Positions 1-10,493 of a DNA stretch of 54,558 bases are shown piece after piece. The notes under the pieces were generated by a model. The model was not told where the DNA came from. It did no database searches and was given only the letters and a program-made list of their open reading frames with translations. How positions within the stretch are numbered: the stretch's first letter is position 1; the number at the start of each line of letters is the position of its first letter. The DNA lies in NCBI GenBank assembly GCA_021846025.1, contig JAJZDV010000004.1:1-54558 (forward strand), in the 5' to 3' direction. Both the position numbers and the translations under genes were made by a program. The stretch comes from Pseudomonadota bacterium (GTDB lineage: Bacteria > Pseudomonadota > Gammaproteobacteria > Burkholderiales > Burkholderiaceae_C).

Positions 1-246
1 GCCGAGCGCGCGCCGCCCCAGCACCGTGATGGTGGAGGGCAGCGAAACCGCCCCGGCTCCGTACGACACCCCCTGAACGTCCACACCCGGCAACCTGCGC
101 CTCAGACGGGTGTCCGCCGGGGACGCTTCGTCGGCAGGGGCCTTGGCGGTCACGCGAAGCCCGGCGCCTTCCAGCGACCGGGCTTGAACCCAGCCCGTTT
201 GCAGCAGGCCCAGAGCACAAAGAGACCAGGCGGGTAGCGAATGCAC
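1..246 (-). CDS. Partial secreted protein (N-terminus only; runs off the window)
   Basis: Minus strand is open from a GTG at 246 to base 1 (82 codons): (M)HSLPAWSLCALGLLQTGWVQARSLEGAGLRVTAKAPADEASPADTRLRRRLPGVDVQGVSYGAGAVSLPSTITVLGRRALG; signal-peptide-like N-terminus; 23 nt after the stop of the upstream gene. Confidence 0.45.
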   Translation of the reverse strand, partial: MHSLPAWSLCALGLLQTGWVQARSLEGAGLRVTAKAPADEASPADTRLRRRLPGVDVQGVSYGAGAVSLPSTITVLGRRALG

Positions 247-269
247 CAACCCTGATGCGCGCCAAATTG

Positions 270-1487
270 TCATTTCACGAAGGAGTTGAATGGCGATGGA
301 TCGTCCCCTGCAGTGGAAGGCGAAAGATTTTGACCGGACGGCCTGTAGCCATTTTCATGGAGCAAAAATGCCATGATCTTTGCATAATCCTTCGGCTTGA
401 GCTTTCCAGGTTTATCGGCGGGCATATTCGTCGTCATGTATTGGTAGATGCCGCCGACCGTCATCGTCGAGTTCGACGTCGGCGCAAACCCGGGACCGCG
501 CAGCGCAGGAGCCGTTCGGCCTTGAAGGGCATCGCCGTGGCATTGGGCGCATTCTGCCGCGTAGAGTTTCTTGCCGGGTATGACTTGCGAGGCTGCGAAA
601 TTCGCCTCATGCGGGGTTGATGACGTATCGGCTGCATCCACGACCCGGCCCGAAAGGGATCGCTCTGCGCCATCGGCAGTCGAGAGCGCATCCACGGCCG
701 GCACGAATTTCGCTGTGGCATCGCCAACGCTTTGTGCAGAAGTGGCGTGCATCGACCAGGGCTGGGTGAGCGATGCCATCTTGCCGGAAGCCGATAAATG
801 GCGGATGGAGGCAGAAATCTGCTGAATCAAGGTTCGATTTTTGTCATCGGCAACAAAACTCAATGTCCAGTCGGAGATTTTTGTCTGTGTCGGCTGGGCG
901 GCAAAATGCGCGGCCGGATGCTCGCGTTGATATTCAACCAGGCTGGGGTACCAGGTGATTCCGAATTGCGCATGGCCTCGCAGCACCGACTGGATGACGT
1001 CAGCGGTATTGTTTTCGACATCAAAGTCGGCATCGTTTTCTTCCGCGGCAATGAGCTGGGCAGGACTCTTGTAAGCAACGGCAACAACACCGGCCCCACT
1101 TTTTTTGAGAACTGCAGATGGTGCTGTGAACTTCACAAAATCTGCCCTCATGTAGGCTGTCGAAACAGCCATGCCGCCCTTGAATTGCAAATCTTCAGTG
1201 GAAATCGGGACCCCCATAAAGACATCGCACTTCGACTTGAGTAATTCTGCAATGGTGTATTCAGAGGTTGATTGGTCCCCAATTTCGTGATTCAAATCGA
1301 CCAACTGATAAGGCTTGTGAAGGTCTCGAAAGATGGCGCTGGACACCGCAAGATCGATCATTTTTGTGGGGCTTTCGGGAAATCCGCAAACCAGTATCGG
1401 GGCAGCGTATGAAAGCGGTGCTGCCAGGCCCGTCGCCGAAACGAGGGCACAACACGACAAAATACGAACGCTAGATTTTATTGACAT
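270..1487 (-). CDS. Periplasmic solute-binding (XoxJ-like) protein fused to C-terminal c-type cytochrome domain
   Basis: Signal peptide MSIKSSVRILSCCALVSATGLA; SBP-like body (CDVFMGVP...VSTAYMRADFVKF); C-terminal CAQCHGDALQGRTAPALRGPGF heme c motif; downstream of a PQQ-ADH. Confidence 0.8.
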   Translation of the reverse strand: MSIKSSVRILSCCALVSATGLAAPLSYAAPILVCGFPESPTKMIDLAVSSAIFRDLHKPYQLVDLNHEIGDQSTSEYTIAELLKSKCDVFMGVPISTEDLQFKGGMAVSTAYMRADFVKFTAPSAVLKKSGAGVVAVAYKSPAQLIAAEENDADFDVENNTADVIQSVLRGHAQFGITWYPSLVEYQREHPAAHFAAQPTQTKISDWTLSFVADDKNRTLIQQISASIRHLSASGKMASLTQPWSMHATSAQSVGDATAKFVPAVDALSTADGAERSLSGRVVDAADTSSTPHEANFAASQVIPGKKLYAAECAQCHGDALQGRTAPALRGPGFAPTSNSTMTVGGIYQYMTTNMPADKPGKLKPKDYAKIMAFLLHENGYRPSGQNLSPSTAGDDPSPFNSFVK

Positions 1488-1499
1488 GGAGAAATCCTC

Positions 1500-1532
1500 A
1501 AAAAAAAAGGAGGCACGCCAATGGCACCCTCC
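1500..1532 (-). terminator. Hairpin plus T9 tract between PQQ-ADH and xoxJ/cytochrome genes
   Basis: Minus strand GGAGGGTGCCATTGGCGTGCCTCC (stem with internal loop) followed by TTTTTTTTT. Confidence 0.5.
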
Positions 1533-1546
1533 CGCGATGAACATTC

Positions 1547-3265
1547 TCATGGATTCAGGCTGAAGACATAAAGCGTGCCGCCACGTGGGATGTCTTTGGT
1601 CATCGTCGCCATCGGTCCACCCCAAATCGGGTTGGCGCCGCCATATCCAGCAAGTATGGCGACATATTCCTTCCCGTCGACCTCGTAGACCGATGGTTGC
1701 GCAACAATGCCGCTGGCCAGCTTGGGGCTTTTCCAGAGGACTTTGCCGTTTTGGGTATCAAAGGCGTAGAGATGACCCTCCAATGACCCGGTAAAGGCAA
1801 TTCCGCTCGCCGTCGTGGTGACGCCGCCGTTCCAGGGCATCTTGCTCCAGTGGCCCCAGACCTTTTTGCCGGTATTCACATCAATACCCTGAACTTCGCC
1901 ATATCCTTTGCTTCCCGGTTCAGGGTAAATCGAGAATCCCTCGCCCAGATAAGGCAGGCCCTGCATGTAACTGACCTTCGAACCTGTGTAGGTGCCGCAA
2001 GCATGGAGTGACGGTACGATAACGATTTGTGTTGCTGGATCGTAAGCCATCGACCACCAGTTTTTCCCACCGAGAAATTGAGGGCAGGTCTTAATGGTCT
2101 GGCCAACCTTCGGATAGGATTTTGGATTGTTGATGGACTCGCCATCCTTGTTGTAACCAAGGACGGACGTTGTCTTGACGAACGGTCTGGCATAAATCAG
2201 CTTGCCGGTCTTCTGATCGAGTGCAATGAAATAGCCATTTCGATCGGCATGGATCAGCGCGTCATAATGTTTGCCTTTGTAATTGATTTTCGCTCGCAAC
2301 GCTGTATTGACGCCATCGTAATCCCACGAGTCGTGCTGCGTGTACTGGAAATGCCATTTAATATCGCCGTTGTTCGCGTCGAGCGCCAAAAGCGAGTCCG
2401 AATAGAGATTCTTTCCAGGGCGTAATTCCGCCAGCCAAGGACCGGGGTTTCCGACGCCCCAATACAGCGTTTTCAGCTCCGGATCGTAGGTTCCGGTCAG
2501 CCATGCCGGTGACCCTGAATGGGTATACATGCCCTTGGGCCAAGTGTCGCCGTATTGTTCTTCAGGCGAAGGCACGGTGTATTTTTTCCAGACGGTAGCA
2601 CCGGTTTTGGCGTCGAGCGCAGCGATGAAGCCGCGCGCTCCATACTCGCCGCCCGCGCTGCCCACATAAATATTTCCATTGGCGGCAAGTGGCGCCAGGG
2701 AGAACGCGTAGCCGATACCCGGGTCAAAGAGCTGTTTTTTCCAGTTGATCTGTCCGCTTTGGGCGTCAAATGACGCCACTTCGCCACTGAGCATGGCAAC
2801 GAACAGATGATCACCATAAAGCGCGACACCGCGGTTCACAACATCGCAGCAGACGGTTTTGTAGGCTATTTGTGGTAATTGTGGATCGTAGCTCCACAAT
2901 TTCTTGCCGGTCGTTGCTTCAAATGCATACACATGATCTTTCGGCGTCGTCACGAACATGTAATTGCCATTGACGATCGGCGTAGCCTCGAAACCTTGTG
3001 TAAGGTCGGCTGGAAATTTGTGCGACCAGACCATTCGTAAATTCTTGACATTCGCCGGATCGATCTGCTTGGCTGGCGAGTAGCTTTCGCCGCCGTAGGA
3101 ATGATAATAGGTCAGCCAGTCGGTGCTCTGGTGCGCATTGTCGAGGCGTTCCTGCGTGACACTTGGGTAATCAGCCAGGGCCCATGAAGCGCAGGCGAGC
3201 GTGACCCCGAGAGCTGATAATGTCACGAGCCAGCGTTTTTGAGTCTGCAATAACTTTCGTTGCAT
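1547..3265 (-). CDS. PQQ-dependent methanol/ethanol-family alcohol dehydrogenase, lanthanide-type signature
   Basis: Signal peptide; PQQ beta-propeller repeats; adjacent Cys pair (TVCCDVVNRG); metal-site motif QHDSWDYDGVN (Asp-x-Asp). Confidence 0.92.
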   Translation of the reverse strand: MQRKLLQTQKRWLVTLSALGVTLACASWALADYPSVTQERLDNAHQSTDWLTYYHSYGGESYSPAKQIDPANVKNLRMVWSHKFPADLTQGFEATPIVNGNYMFVTTPKDHVYAFEATTGKKLWSYDPQLPQIAYKTVCCDVVNRGVALYGDHLFVAMLSGEVASFDAQSGQINWKKQLFDPGIGYAFSLAPLAANGNIYVGSAGGEYGARGFIAALDAKTGATVWKKYTVPSPEEQYGDTWPKGMYTHSGSPAWLTGTYDPELKTLYWGVGNPGPWLAELRPGKNLYSDSLLALDANNGDIKWHFQYTQHDSWDYDGVNTALRAKINYKGKHYDALIHADRNGYFIALDQKTGKLIYARPFVKTTSVLGYNKDGESINNPKSYPKVGQTIKTCPQFLGGKNWWSMAYDPATQIVIVPSLHACGTYTGSKVSYMQGLPYLGEGFSIYPEPGSKGYGEVQGIDVNTGKKVWGHWSKMPWNGGVTTTASGIAFTGSLEGHLYAFDTQNGKVLWKSPKLASGIVAQPSVYEVDGKEYVAILAGYGGANPIWGGPMATMTKDIPRGGTLYVFSLNP

Positions 3266-3381
3266 CATGATCTCCATTTTGTATGTCGCAAAGTAAAATC
3301 GAACATTCATCAACTGCCCGAGAGCCTTGAATCCGTGAATCCTGATGGATGGCCGTCATTCCTTGATCGCTGCATGTTGGG

Positions 3382-3804
3382 TCAGACACGTCCCTCCGTT
3401 TCCAGTGCGCTCCATTCAGCGTCGTCAAACAGTCTTGAGCGCGTGAGAAAGCGCTGTCCAGTTGAGCCTTCCAGCGAAAACATGCCGCCTCGGCCTGGAA
3501 CCACGTCGATGATGAGTTGGGTGTGTTTCCAGTACTCGAACTGCGCAAGTCCGATGTAAAACGGCACGCCGCCGATCGAGCCCAGCAGCCGATCGGCATT
3601 TCCAACCAGAAACTCGCCGGCCGCAAAGCACATGGGTGCGCTGCCGTCACAGCAGCCGCCGGATTGATGAAACATCAAATCCCCGTAGGTTGCCTTGAGC
3701 TTGGCGATCAGATCGAGCGCCGCAGGAGTGGCCATGACTTGGGGAACGTGACCGGCGTCCGGTGACGTCGTGGAGTCTTCTCGCGGGGTTGGTTCGGTGT
3801 GCAT
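3382..3804 (-). CDS. DUF779 domain-containing protein
   Basis: HQSGGCCDGSAPMCFAAGEF...GGVPFYIGLAQFEYWKHTQLIIDVVPGRGGMFSLEG; family commonly sits beside acetaldehyde dehydrogenase. Confidence 0.85.
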   Translation of the reverse strand: MHTEPTPREDSTTSPDAGHVPQVMATPAALDLIAKLKATYGDLMFHQSGGCCDGSAPMCFAAGEFLVGNADRLLGSIGGVPFYIGLAQFEYWKHTQLIIDVVPGRGGMFSLEGSTGQRFLTRSRLFDDAEWSALETEGRV

Positions 3805-3921
3805 GGCAGGGTCGTTCGTCGGCGTGGGTCACGCTGCGAGATGGCAGGCGGCAATGGGCATGGGGTTTCGGTCCATCTGGCGACACGGTCTGCGTGCTTG
3901 GGTCGCGTCGCCAGCACGCAT

Positions 3922-5442
<1,521 letters not shown>

Positions 5443-5503
5443 GAAGGTCTCCTGGGAGGGTCTGAAGGGGAACTGCGCAACGGGTGCAGTGCGCTCTTGG
5501 TTA

Positions 5504-5519
5504 TCAGGAATCGTGCCAA
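5504..5519 (-). promoter_or_regulatory. Candidate sigma54 (-24/-12) promoter of aldehyde/alcohol dehydrogenase operon
   Basis: Minus strand TTGGCACG-ATTC-CTGAT: -24 element matches TTGGCACG exactly, -12 imperfect (CTGAT vs TTGCW); ~60-75 nt upstream of the ATG at 5442. Confidence 0.45.
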
Positions 5520-5639
5520 TCTCGGGGCTTACATCTGCATACAGTGCAGCCGTTGATGAACAACGACTTAGACGCGCGAATCCGTTTTTACCCAGGGGGT
5601 GAGGGCCAACCTGTTTTCTCGATTTGCATCACGCGATGC

Positions 5640-5683
5640 GTCGCAACTTGCGACAGGTGACACCGCGGTGCTGGAGTGCGACA
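5640..5683. promoter_or_regulatory. Candidate activator (UAS) site: palindrome GTCGCAA-C-TTGCGAC plus second TGCGACA half-site
   Basis: Perfect 7-1-7 inverted repeat at 5640-5654; TGCGACA at 5649-5655 and 5677-5683; ~120-165 bp upstream of the putative -24/-12 element. Confidence 0.4.
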
Positions 5684-5742
5684 CTGCAGCGCAGAAGATG
5701 GGCCGCCGAGGTCTTGATGGCACGCCGATCCAGGAGACAACC

Positions 5743-7713
5743 ATGCCTCAGACCAAGCCGCCGGACAGCGCGGGTATGACCACGTTGACCGCCACTTTGC
5801 AGTTGGCGCGGCAGCGTTTTTTCGAAGACGGCAGTGATCCGCAAGGCGCAGTACCGGAGCTGATCGCAAGGTCGTGGCGGCGGTGCTCGGCACTGCCCGC
5901 CACGCTCAGCGAGATTCCCGAACCCCTGGCGCATGACGCGTTATTTGCCCGGCGCGATGCGCAGGGGCGACTGCGGCGGCACGCGCTGCCGGAACTGGAG
6001 GCTCTGGCCGAGGCGCTGTCGCCATCCCGCGTGGTCGTTTTGCTGGCCGACCCACAGGGCATGATTCTCGATGCCGCCGGCTCGGACGTCTTCATGAACA
6101 AGGCCCAGCGCGTGGCGCTGATGCCCGGCGTTGAATGGTCCGAAGACCAGCGGGGGACCAATGCCATTGGCACGGCGCTGACGGAGCTCTCCCCGATCAC
6201 GGTCCTCGGGCACCAACATTATCTCGAGCAAAACGGCGCCTTGGGCTGCACGGCAGCACCCCTTCTGGGCTCGGAAGGCCAGGTGTTGGGTGTGCTGGAC
6301 GTCTCGGGCGATCCGCGATGCATTCAGGCCCAGACCGTGGGTCTGGTGCGCATGGCGGCGCAGATGATCGAATACCGCATGGCCATGGACAACCGGCCCG
6401 CGCAGACCGAGATCCTGCGCTTTGCCCATGACCCAGCCTTGATCGGTTCGCACCGCGAAGCCCTGCTGTGGATTCGCAATGCCACGATTGTGGGTGCCAA
6501 TCGCGCGGCCATGCGCGTTCTGGGCATGACGTTCGACCAACTGCGCGGCCGCTTCGTCGACGATCTGTTCAGCTCCCTGCCCACGACCGACCGGGACGCG
6601 TTCGAGCTGTGCCTCCACCCCTGGCTGGCGCGGCCGGGACGGTCGGCGACCTGGGCCTCGGGCTGGGTCGGGCTCAAGCAAGCCTCGCGTCCTTTGGGCT
6701 CGACCACGCTGACGGAGCACACCCCACAGATTGGCCAAGTGCCCGTTTCGAGGCCACCCATCGTTGCCGACCCGCAGCGCGAGGCGCAACTGGAGCGTGC
6801 CGTGCGTGTCCTGGACTGGGGCATCCCGGTCTTGATCCTGGGGGAATCCGGGGTCGGCAAGGAAGTGTTCGCCCGGCAGGTCCATCAGTCCAGCCAGCGC
6901 TGCGTTGGGCCATTCGTCGCCGTCAATTGCGCGGCAGTCCCGGAAGGGCTGATCGAGGCCGAGCTCTTCGGCTACGAGGAGGGCGCGTTCACAGGCGCTC
7001 GGCGCAAGGGTCAGCCGGGGCAGATTCGGGAGGCTCACGGGGGCGTCTTGTTCCTGGATGAAATCGGGGACATGCCGCTGTCCATGCAGGCCAGGCTGCT
7101 GCGGGTCTTGCAGGACCATGAAGTCAAGGCGCTTGGCGGCGGGCGCCAGCAGGCCGTGGATTTCGCGTTGGTGTGCGCCACCCATCGCGACCTCAAGGCG
7201 ATGGCGGCCGAGGGGCGTTTCCGCACCGACCTGTACTACCGCTTGCAGCATTTCGTGGTCGCCATGCCCGCCCTGCGTGAACAGGCCGACTCCATGGCGC
7301 GCATCGATGAACTCCTGAAAGCCATGTTGCCGTCGCGTGGGATACGGCTCAGTCCGCAAGCCCGTGATGCCCTGCTGACCTTCGCATGGCCCGGAAACTG
7401 GCGGCAACTCGTCGCCGTCACGCAGACGCTGCTGGCGTTGGCCGAGCCCGGGAGTTGCATCGAGCTTGCCGATCTTCCCGAGGACATTCGACGCGATTGG
7501 CAAGGCAATCCACAACAGCGTTGCGCCACGTCCGTGCTGTCGGTGCGCTCAGCCCCTGCGCAGGATGGCGCCGCCCCGCCCCCCGCGCCATTGCGTGCCA
7601 TGACCGACTCGGCCATCGAGGCCGCCATTGCGTCCTGCAGTGGCAACGTCAGCCGCGCTGCCCGGCTCCTGGGAGTTCATCGCAGCACGCTGTACCGGCA
7701 CGTTCGCAGGTGA
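5743..7713 (+). CDS. Sigma54-dependent Fis-family transcriptional activator (AcoR-like)
   Basis: GAF-type N-terminus; AAA+ motifs GESGVGKE and EAELFGYEEGAFTGA; C-terminal Fis HTH (AARLLGVHRSTLYRHVRR); divergent from the dehydrogenase operon. Confidence 0.9.
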   Translation: MPQTKPPDSAGMTTLTATLQLARQRFFEDGSDPQGAVPELIARSWRRCSALPATLSEIPEPLAHDALFARRDAQGRLRRHALPELEALAEALSPSRVVVLLADPQGMILDAAGSDVFMNKAQRVALMPGVEWSEDQRGTNAIGTALTELSPITVLGHQHYLEQNGALGCTAAPLLGSEGQVLGVLDVSGDPRCIQAQTVGLVRMAAQMIEYRMAMDNRPAQTEILRFAHDPALIGSHREALLWIRNATIVGANRAAMRVLGMTFDQLRGRFVDDLFSSLPTTDRDAFELCLHPWLARPGRSATWASGWVGLKQASRPLGSTTLTEHTPQIGQVPVSRPPIVADPQREAQLERAVRVLDWGIPVLILGESGVGKEVFARQVHQSSQRCVGPFVAVNCAAVPEGLIEAELFGYEEGAFTGARRKGQPGQIREAHGGVLFLDEIGDMPLSMQARLLRVLQDHEVKALGGGRQQAVDFALVCATHRDLKAMAAEGRFRTDLYYRLQHFVVAMPALREQADSMARIDELLKAMLPSRGIRLSPQARDALLTFAWPGNWRQLVAVTQTLLALAEPGSCIELADLPEDIRRDWQGNPQQRCATSVLSVRSAPAQDGAAPPPAPLRAMTDSAIEAAIASCSGNVSRAARLLGVHRSTLYRHVRR

Positions 7714-7717
7714 CCGA

Positions 7718-8662
7718 TCAAGCGCGGTCGCCCGGGGCGTCCAGCGCGCGGTGTTGCCATCGCTCCCATGGCGGCCTGTCGCCGATTGCGCTCACGATCT
7801 CGTCGATGAACACGCGCACCTTGCTCGAGAGGTGCCGACGACTGAGGTAGACCGCGAACAAATTCAGCTCCAGGGTTTGGTAATCCTCAAGAATGGGCAC
7901 AAGCGTGCCTTGCGCGAGTTCGGAGGCGACGATGAACGTTGGCTGCAGGATGATGCCCGTGCCGGCGACCGCAAGTTCGCGCAGCAGATCGCCGTTGGTG
8001 GCATGCACGCAGGGACTGACCTTGACCCGGGTCATGTTGCCCTGCGCGTCGCTGAAGGGCCACTCGTCACCCGCCCACAAATAGCGGAAGCTCAGCGTTG
8101 CATGCTCGACAAGATCGTCGGGCGCCGACGGTGTGCCGTGGCGCTTCAGGTAGGCAGGCGCTGCGCAGACCACCATGCTGACCGGGGCAAGTCGTCGGGC
8201 GATCAAATGGCCTTCGAGCTTGCTGGCGATGCGCAAGGCCACGTCGATCCTTTCGTCGGCCAGGTCGACCACACGGTCAGACAGATCGATGTCAAGCCGC
8301 AGTTGTGGATGTCTGGCGTGAAATTCGGCCAGAAAGGGCGCCAGTTGCATCACGCCGAACGACAGGGGAGCGGAAACACGCAGCAGACCCACGGGATGTG
8401 CCGAGCCCTGCGTCGCGATGGCTTGCGCGTCGGCGATCTCCTCCAGGATCGTCCGGCTGCGCGCACAAAACTCGGCGCCCGCGTCGGTGAGCGAGAGTCT
8501 GCGGGTCGTGCGATGCAGAAGTCGGGCGCCAAGATGGGCTTCCAGGGCAGCGATCTGGCGGGTCACCGCAGCGTTGGAGACGCCCAGCGCGTCGGCTGCG
8601 CGCACGAAGCTGCCCGAGTCGACCACTTGCACGAGTACACGCATCGCGTAGGAAAGGTCCAT
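7718..8662 (-). CDS. LysR-family transcriptional regulator
   Basis: N-terminal HTH MRVLVQVVDSGSFVRAADALGVSNAAVTRQIAALEAHLGARLLHRTTRRLSLTDAG. Confidence 0.93.
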   Translation of the reverse strand: MDLSYAMRVLVQVVDSGSFVRAADALGVSNAAVTRQIAALEAHLGARLLHRTTRRLSLTDAGAEFCARSRTILEEIADAQAIATQGSAHPVGLLRVSAPLSFGVMQLAPFLAEFHARHPQLRLDIDLSDRVVDLADERIDVALRIASKLEGHLIARRLAPVSMVVCAAPAYLKRHGTPSAPDDLVEHATLSFRYLWAGDEWPFSDAQGNMTRVKVSPCVHATNGDLLRELAVAGTGIILQPTFIVASELAQGTLVPILEDYQTLELNLFAVYLSRRHLSSKVRVFIDEIVSAIGDRPPWERWQHRALDAPGDRA

Positions 8663-8873
8663 TGCCGCGCTCCATTGTTGCGCCTATCGTAACGATCAAT
8701 TGCGCGCAGCCGTCTGGTTCTCCGTGGCATTGACCTCTACAGTTTGATCGTGGTGAACGCGGTCTCCTGGGCCTTGCCGCCATGCAGATCAAGGCCGCCT
8801 GTCCGAACGGGGTGAATGCCTGGCCGGCCTGCTCCACGCCCCATGTCACCACTGTCCTGAACCGGAGGTCATC

Positions 8874-9623
8874 ATGAACGACATCGTCAGTCCAATCGCC
8901 AGCAAACCGCTGCCGTTGAAGGTCAACCCCGCAGAAGCATCCCAAGCGGGTCGTGCCGGCTACGACAAGCCAACCCCGCAGAACACCATTTTTCTGTTCG
9001 TCGACCATCAAATCGGGTTGATGGCCGGAGTTCGCGACTTCAGTTCGCTTGCCGAATACAAAAACAACGTCGTCGCGCTGGCCAAAATGGCCCAGGCGCT
9101 CAACGCGCCTGTCTTGATCACCTCGAGCAACGCGCAATGGCAGAACGGCGATACCTTGCCTGAGCTCAAGGCGCTCTTCCCCGACCAACCCATCATTCGG
9201 CGTACAGGCATCATCAACGCGTACGAAGATCCGACCTTCCGCGCAGCGCTGGAGGATCTGGTGAGCCGCACCGGGCGCACGCATTTGGTCATTTCGGGCG
9301 TGACGCTGGGCACCTGTGTCGCGATGCCCACCTATTCACTGATCAACGATGGCTATCCGGTGTATCCCGTGGTGGACGCGTCGGGAGCGTGGAGCCACTA
9401 TGAGGCCGAGGCAGCCATGGCGCGCATGACGCGCTCCGGTGCCCATCCCGTCACCGTGTTCGCGTTCGGCTGTGAGCTGCAGGCCGACTGGAAAGAGCCG
9501 ACCGCGGATGCGATGTTCAAGCCCTTCATCGACCATCTTCCAGAATATGGTTTCGTCGTCCAGGGATTCTGGAACAACGCCAACACACGCGCAGTGCCGG
9601 ATCCGTTCGGAACCGTGAAATGA
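8874..9623 (+). CDS. Isochorismatase-family hydrolase
   Basis: FLFVDHQIGLMAGV...HLVISGVTLGTCVAMPTYSLINDGYPVYPVVDASGAWS. Confidence 0.88.
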   Translation: MNDIVSPIASKPLPLKVNPAEASQAGRAGYDKPTPQNTIFLFVDHQIGLMAGVRDFSSLAEYKNNVVALAKMAQALNAPVLITSSNAQWQNGDTLPELKALFPDQPIIRRTGIINAYEDPTFRAALEDLVSRTGRTHLVISGVTLGTCVAMPTYSLINDGYPVYPVVDASGAWSHYEAEAAMARMTRSGAHPVTVFAFGCELQADWKEPTADAMFKPFIDHLPEYGFVVQGFWNNANTRAVPDPFGTVK

Positions 9624-10447
9624 TGCAAACCCGGATGGGACCGGTCAACCAGGACAACACGATGTCGCCCATGCCTTCCCTGTTCGTCTCCCACGGCTCG
9701 CCCATGCTGCCGCTGGAGCCTGGAACCGCGGGCCCCATGCTCAAGGCCCTGGGCCGGGAGCTGCCACAACCGGCGGCCATCCTCACGTTCTCGCCGCACT
9801 GGATGTCGCGCGTTCCTGCCGTCGGCTCGAGTCCGAAGCCCGCGACCATCCACGATTTCGGCGGTTTCGATCCGGCCTTGCACGACCTGCGCTATCCGGC
9901 CGCCGGCAACCCCGAACTCGCCCGGCGTGCAGCCAGCTTGCTGCAAAGGGCCGGCCGGCCCGCCACGTTGGACCCGGACCGGGGGCTGGACCATGGCGTG
10001 TGGGTGCCGCTGCGCTTCCTGTTCCCGCAGGCGGAGGTTCCGGTGGTTCCGCTGGCCATGCCGTGGCCGCTGGACGCCGCCGGTGCCTACCAGCTCGGTC
10101 AGGCCCTGGCTCCCCTGGCGGACGAAGGTGTGTTGCTGTTCGGCACCGGCAGTCTGACCCACAACTTGCACGAATTTCATCCCGGCGCAGCGACCGACGC
10201 GCCGCCAGAGCCTTACGTGCTGGAATTCGTCGACTGGATGCGTGACGCCATCGACCGCGGCGCGATCGCCGCCTTGCTCGACTACCGCCGCCAGGCTCCG
10301 CATGCCATCCGCGCGCATCCGAGCGACGAACATCTGTTGCCGCTGTTCTGGGCGCTCGGAGCCGCCGGCGACCCGCTCAAGCCGCAGCACAAGAGCGGCG
10401 GCGTGCACTACGGCACGCTCAGCATGGATGCGTGGGTGCTTGGCTGA
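9620..10447 (+). CDS. Extradiol ring-cleavage dioxygenase, DODA/LigB family (start may be 9662)
   Basis: PSLFVSHGSPM...AILTFSPHWMS...GLDHGVWVPLRFLFP...SDEHLLPLFWALG; ATGA overlap with previous gene. Confidence 0.88.
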   Translation: MMQTRMGPVNQDNTMSPMPSLFVSHGSPMLPLEPGTAGPMLKALGRELPQPAAILTFSPHWMSRVPAVGSSPKPATIHDFGGFDPALHDLRYPAAGNPELARRAASLLQRAGRPATLDPDRGLDHGVWVPLRFLFPQAEVPVVPLAMPWPLDAAGAYQLGQALAPLADEGVLLFGTGSLTHNLHEFHPGAATDAPPEPYVLEFVDWMRDAIDRGAIAALLDYRRQAPHAIRAHPSDEHLLPLFWALGAAGDPLKPQHKSGGVHYGTLSMDAWVLG

Positions 10448-10493
10448 ACGCCATTGCCCAGCCCATTCCCGAGTCCTCGACGCGAGCCAAACC

